Shown: piece by piece, positions 61,698 to 64,000 of the stretch
Layout: each line of letters opens with the position of its first letter
How positions within the stretch are numbered: position 1 is the first letter of the stretch
DNA from: Plectrocnemia conspersa
Taxonomy: Eukaryota; Arthropoda; Insecta; Trichoptera; Polycentropodidae
Assembly (NCBI GenBank): GCA_009617715.1
Contig: VTFK01000331.1
Coordinates: 62,001 to 126,000, forward strand
Direction of reading: 5' to 3'
DNA length: 64,000 nt
Notes under the pieces: model-generated
The model's database searches: none
Seen by the model: only the letters and a program-made list of their open reading frames with translations
Told to the model about the DNA's origin: nothing
Program-made: the position numbers and the translations under genes

Positions 61698-61952
61698 CAG
61701 TGACGTAGCTATGGTGGGGCGGAGGGGGCAGCACTTGCTTGGGGGTGGCATATTCGCGATGGAATCGTCTAGTGTGGTTCTTAACCCTGAATAAACTAAA
61801 ATTTATGTAAATCTACGAATAGCAAGAGCTTAACAATAATCAATTATTTTTTTTAAGAAATGCTGATTTTATAACCCTGCAAAAAAATGTATGGGGGGGG
61901 GTGGCAATTTTAAGGATTGCCCCGGGCGGCACATACCCTAGCTACGCCACTG
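61698..61952 (-). mobile_element. hAT-type MITE, inverted second copy
   Basis: It is the reverse-orientation relative of 24860-25128, with ends cagtgacgtagctatgg and ccctagctacgccactg and the same internal order of the tcgtctagtgtggttcttaa segment. Flanks ccagcctg and ccggcccg agree at 6 of 8 bases, an eroded target duplication. Confidence 0.8.
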
Positions 61953-62285
61953 CCGGCCCGACTCTGCACATGGTTATAGTTCTCGATCGCGTCCACTATT
62001 CTTGCCTGTTAAGTCTAGAACTGGAGCACTTGCCAACTCTTCTCTGGCCAAGGCTATTTATCTGTTCAATTCTGTCCATAGAAATATTGACATTTTCTCT
62101 TGCACATGTGGAGTTTTGGTTCAGTTCGTATGGGACAATGCACACCTGTTGAGGTGATTTGTGTCTGTTGTTTTGTCTTGTTTATATTTGTATGTATTAT
62201 GATGTATTTGTACTTTTGACTATCGTGACGCATTGGGTTTGCCTGTCAGGTCACGATGGTTATAATTTTAATAAATAAATAAATA
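61953..62285 (+). mobile_element. 5'-truncated LINE 3' end
   Basis: The reading frame HGYSSRSRPLFLPVKSRTGA then AKAIYLFNSVHRNIDIF is the terminus of a LINE ORF2, homologous to 22,210-22,349. A stop at 62154 is followed by a 3' region with cgcattgggtttgcctgtca and the tail taataaataaataaat. Confidence 0.7.
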
Positions 62286-62754
62286 CAACACCATTCCCAC
62301 TACACAGTGCCGGGCAAATCCATCTGGCACGTGTGAAACTACACATACAATTCACGCATTGTGTCATCAAAGAGGACAATACAAACAGCTTAAACTTTAT
62401 GTTAAATACTGTTATTTTTTAATATTAAAAAACACATCATATAATATATAAAAATAAATTATTTACTATTAAAACTGTTATATACATACATATTATTATT
62501 ATTTAAAAAACTGGCGTCACTATAATTCTGTAAAGTGGCCAGATTTTGAAAATATCAAAGGACACTAAAAATAAAAATGTCATTATTGCTGCAGGAGCAA
62601 AAAAACGGTATTTCGGAAATGACCTTCAGAGGCCATTTCTAAATTTTTTTGAGGAGAAGAAATTGCTACGGAATACAAAAGCCCAAAAAAATTATCTTTC
62701 TGGAATTTTTTGTTTAAGGGTAACAAAAGGATGAGAATCCTCCTCAAATGATGA

Positions 62755-62814
62755 CATCTGATTATCTTAAATATTGACGTTGAACATCTGATTATCTTAA
62801 ATACTAACGTTGAT
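62755..62814. repeat. 30-bp direct duplication
   Basis: catctgattatcttaaat plus a(t/c)t(g/a)acgttga(a/t) occurs twice head to tail with three differences. It directly abuts a hAT-like end at 62815. Confidence 0.9.
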
Positions 62815-63069
62815 CAGTGTTGGCCATTTTTTTTTAGTTCGCATGCCATTTTCTTCTCTTGCAAACATTTCGGATGCCAAAAAAAGATCACCTCGAACAT
62901 ATTTGATCGGCTATGGATGCTGGTGGGAGTTAAAAAAAGGTCACCTCAGAAATGTTTGTTTGTGTACTCCATGCCTCGGTAAACGAACAAAAATGAAGTA
63001 ACTTTTTTTTTTTAAATTTCAAATATAAAAACATTAATTACTTCGCGGGCCGCCAGTTGGACAGCGCTG
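62815..63069. mobile_element. Possible hAT-like remnant
   Basis: The left CAGTGTTGGCCATTTTT and right GGGCCGCCAGTTGGACAGCGCTG (complement CAGCGCTGTCCAACTGG) are similar inverted ends. Flanking 8-mers acgttgat and atatagac do not match, so the assignment is tentative. Confidence 0.35.
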
Positions 63070-63109
63070 ATATAGACGGTATTACTATTGTTCGTGACAA
63101 CCCAAGTAG

Positions 63110-63299
63110 GAGCTCGGTCGTTTAGCATCGGTGCAACTTCCAGATGTGAAAAAATATCGCAGTAGCCAATGGGCCGAAACTTCTAACAGCTAGAGAGCGA
63201 GTGTTAGCTGCCTCATTACATAACTCCGATCCTAAAGAAAGAGTTACGCTTTCCAAACGTTTGGCAGGAGATCTTTTGATATCTTCGACATCACATTAA
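63110..63299 (+). pseudogene. Unrecognised coding-like remnant with a frame break
   Basis: One frame reads LGRLASVQLPDVKKYRS up to about 63163. The next frame continues with VANGPKLLTARERVLAASLH and PKERVTLSKRLAGDLL to a TAA at 63297. Both halves have ordinary protein composition and codon balance unlike the AT-rich flanks. A cgcag just before 63163 could instead be a splice acceptor, making this a terminal exon. I do not recognise the protein. Confidence 0.3.
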
Positions 63300-64000
63300 C
63301 ACATCTATTTTAATCTAAATAATTCATGTATCTACTCTATTTGCTCTTAGAGTCAGTTAGCAAAAACAAATAAATGCAGAAATCACATGATCGCCGAGAA
63401 CAAGGTTAAATTAAAACAAATAAAACGTTTTTTCAATGATAATATCATATAATAAATTACCATGAAAATAACTATAAAACATTTGAAAACCTGCTTTTAA
63501 ATAATTTTCTGTTTATCTATTTGTGATTATTATCACACTTTTTAGATATATTTTCACGGGAAATCTTTGACAAGATCTATTTTAAGAGTTCGTATAAGAC
63601 ATTTTGCTATTTTAAAAAGATGATTCGACAACCGTACCTTTAACAGTATTATTGTACACTGACTCTTGAAAATAAACAGGCTGTAGAATTAAATTTTATT
63701 CAACACGTAAAATTTAAAGCAACTTAAATTCATAAAATAAGTAATCCTCTGTATAAATTATAATATCGACGTCTCTGCGTCAATGCTGCCATCGCAAGCC
63801 TCCTTTACCTTCTCTCCGACAGTATCTTCTGATTTGAACCCACATATTTCTTTCCTATAGATAATATGTACCTGATTCTAGAGGACAGAGCCGGGAGATA
63901 TTTTTTATGATATTGATTTTGGTCACAATGTATTTTATTTAATTATTTTACACAAATTAATCATTTAATGCAAAAGTAAAATTTTATTTTCAAATATATT
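63300..64000. other. Right-edge AT-rich DNA
   Basis: I see no supported gene or repeat up to the window end. Confidence 0.4.

Larger units (their letters stand above)
61595..62340. mobile_element. Outer element of a transposon nest
   Basis: The left agtttcatacgtgccggat followed by ggatt and gtagtgggggtggtgttgta is mirrored at 62284-62340 (complement agtttcacacgtgccagat and gtagtgggaatggtgttgta). The right arm has about 12 extra bases. Inside lie a hAT MITE and a LINE end. No target duplication could be read. Confidence 0.55.

Overview
The window looks like nuclear DNA of a holometabolous insect. It is strongly AT-rich, genes have short coding exons with GT-AG introns, the intergenic DNA is full of degenerate transposons, and several genes encode secreted low-complexity proteins of the kinds found in silk and cuticle. 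A moth or butterfly is the best guess; that is inferred from gene style and repeat content, not proven by any single marker.

Positions 1-20,000 hold four genes for secreted structural-type proteins. These are a Ser/Ala-rich 48-residue-repeat protein (minus strand, running off the left edge), a Gly/His/Tyr-rich protein with a charged tail (plus), a Gly-rich protein with an ATQNF repeat (minus), and a Gly-rich protein with a YGPP repeat (minus). Each has a short first exon carrying a signal peptide, and a TATA box lies upstream of each. The region also has assembly-quality problems. Part of the 48-residue array (about 1,507-2,350) is shredded by indels. A second, smeared copy of the ATQNF gene locus lies at about 5,918-7,902.

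Positions 20,000-45,600 are mostly gene-poor and filled with transposon remains: two hAT elements, a MITE with an exact 8-bp target duplication, a Harbinger-type MITE, LINE pieces and strong foldbacks. Two unrecognised exon-like stretches (29,828-30,106 and 38,953-39,111) are the only possible host coding sequence seen there.

Positions 45,600-58,300 carry three conserved genes reconstructed from exons: ketohexokinase (plus, five exons, with a LINE reverse transcriptase in intron 1 and a one-base frame break in exon 3), an RDH10-like short-chain dehydrogenase/reductase that has lost its YxxxK catalytic pair (minus, five exons), and BORCS8, a subunit of the lysosome-positioning BORC complex (plus, three exons).

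Positions 58,300-64,000 contain a 2.6-kb hAT element with perfect 8-bp target duplications and a broken transposase, a nest of three transposons, and a small coding-like remnant near 63,100-63,300. I found no CRISPR array, rRNA gene, virus or clearly functional tRNA gene. The most unusual items are the structural-protein gene group and the catalytically degenerate SDR.
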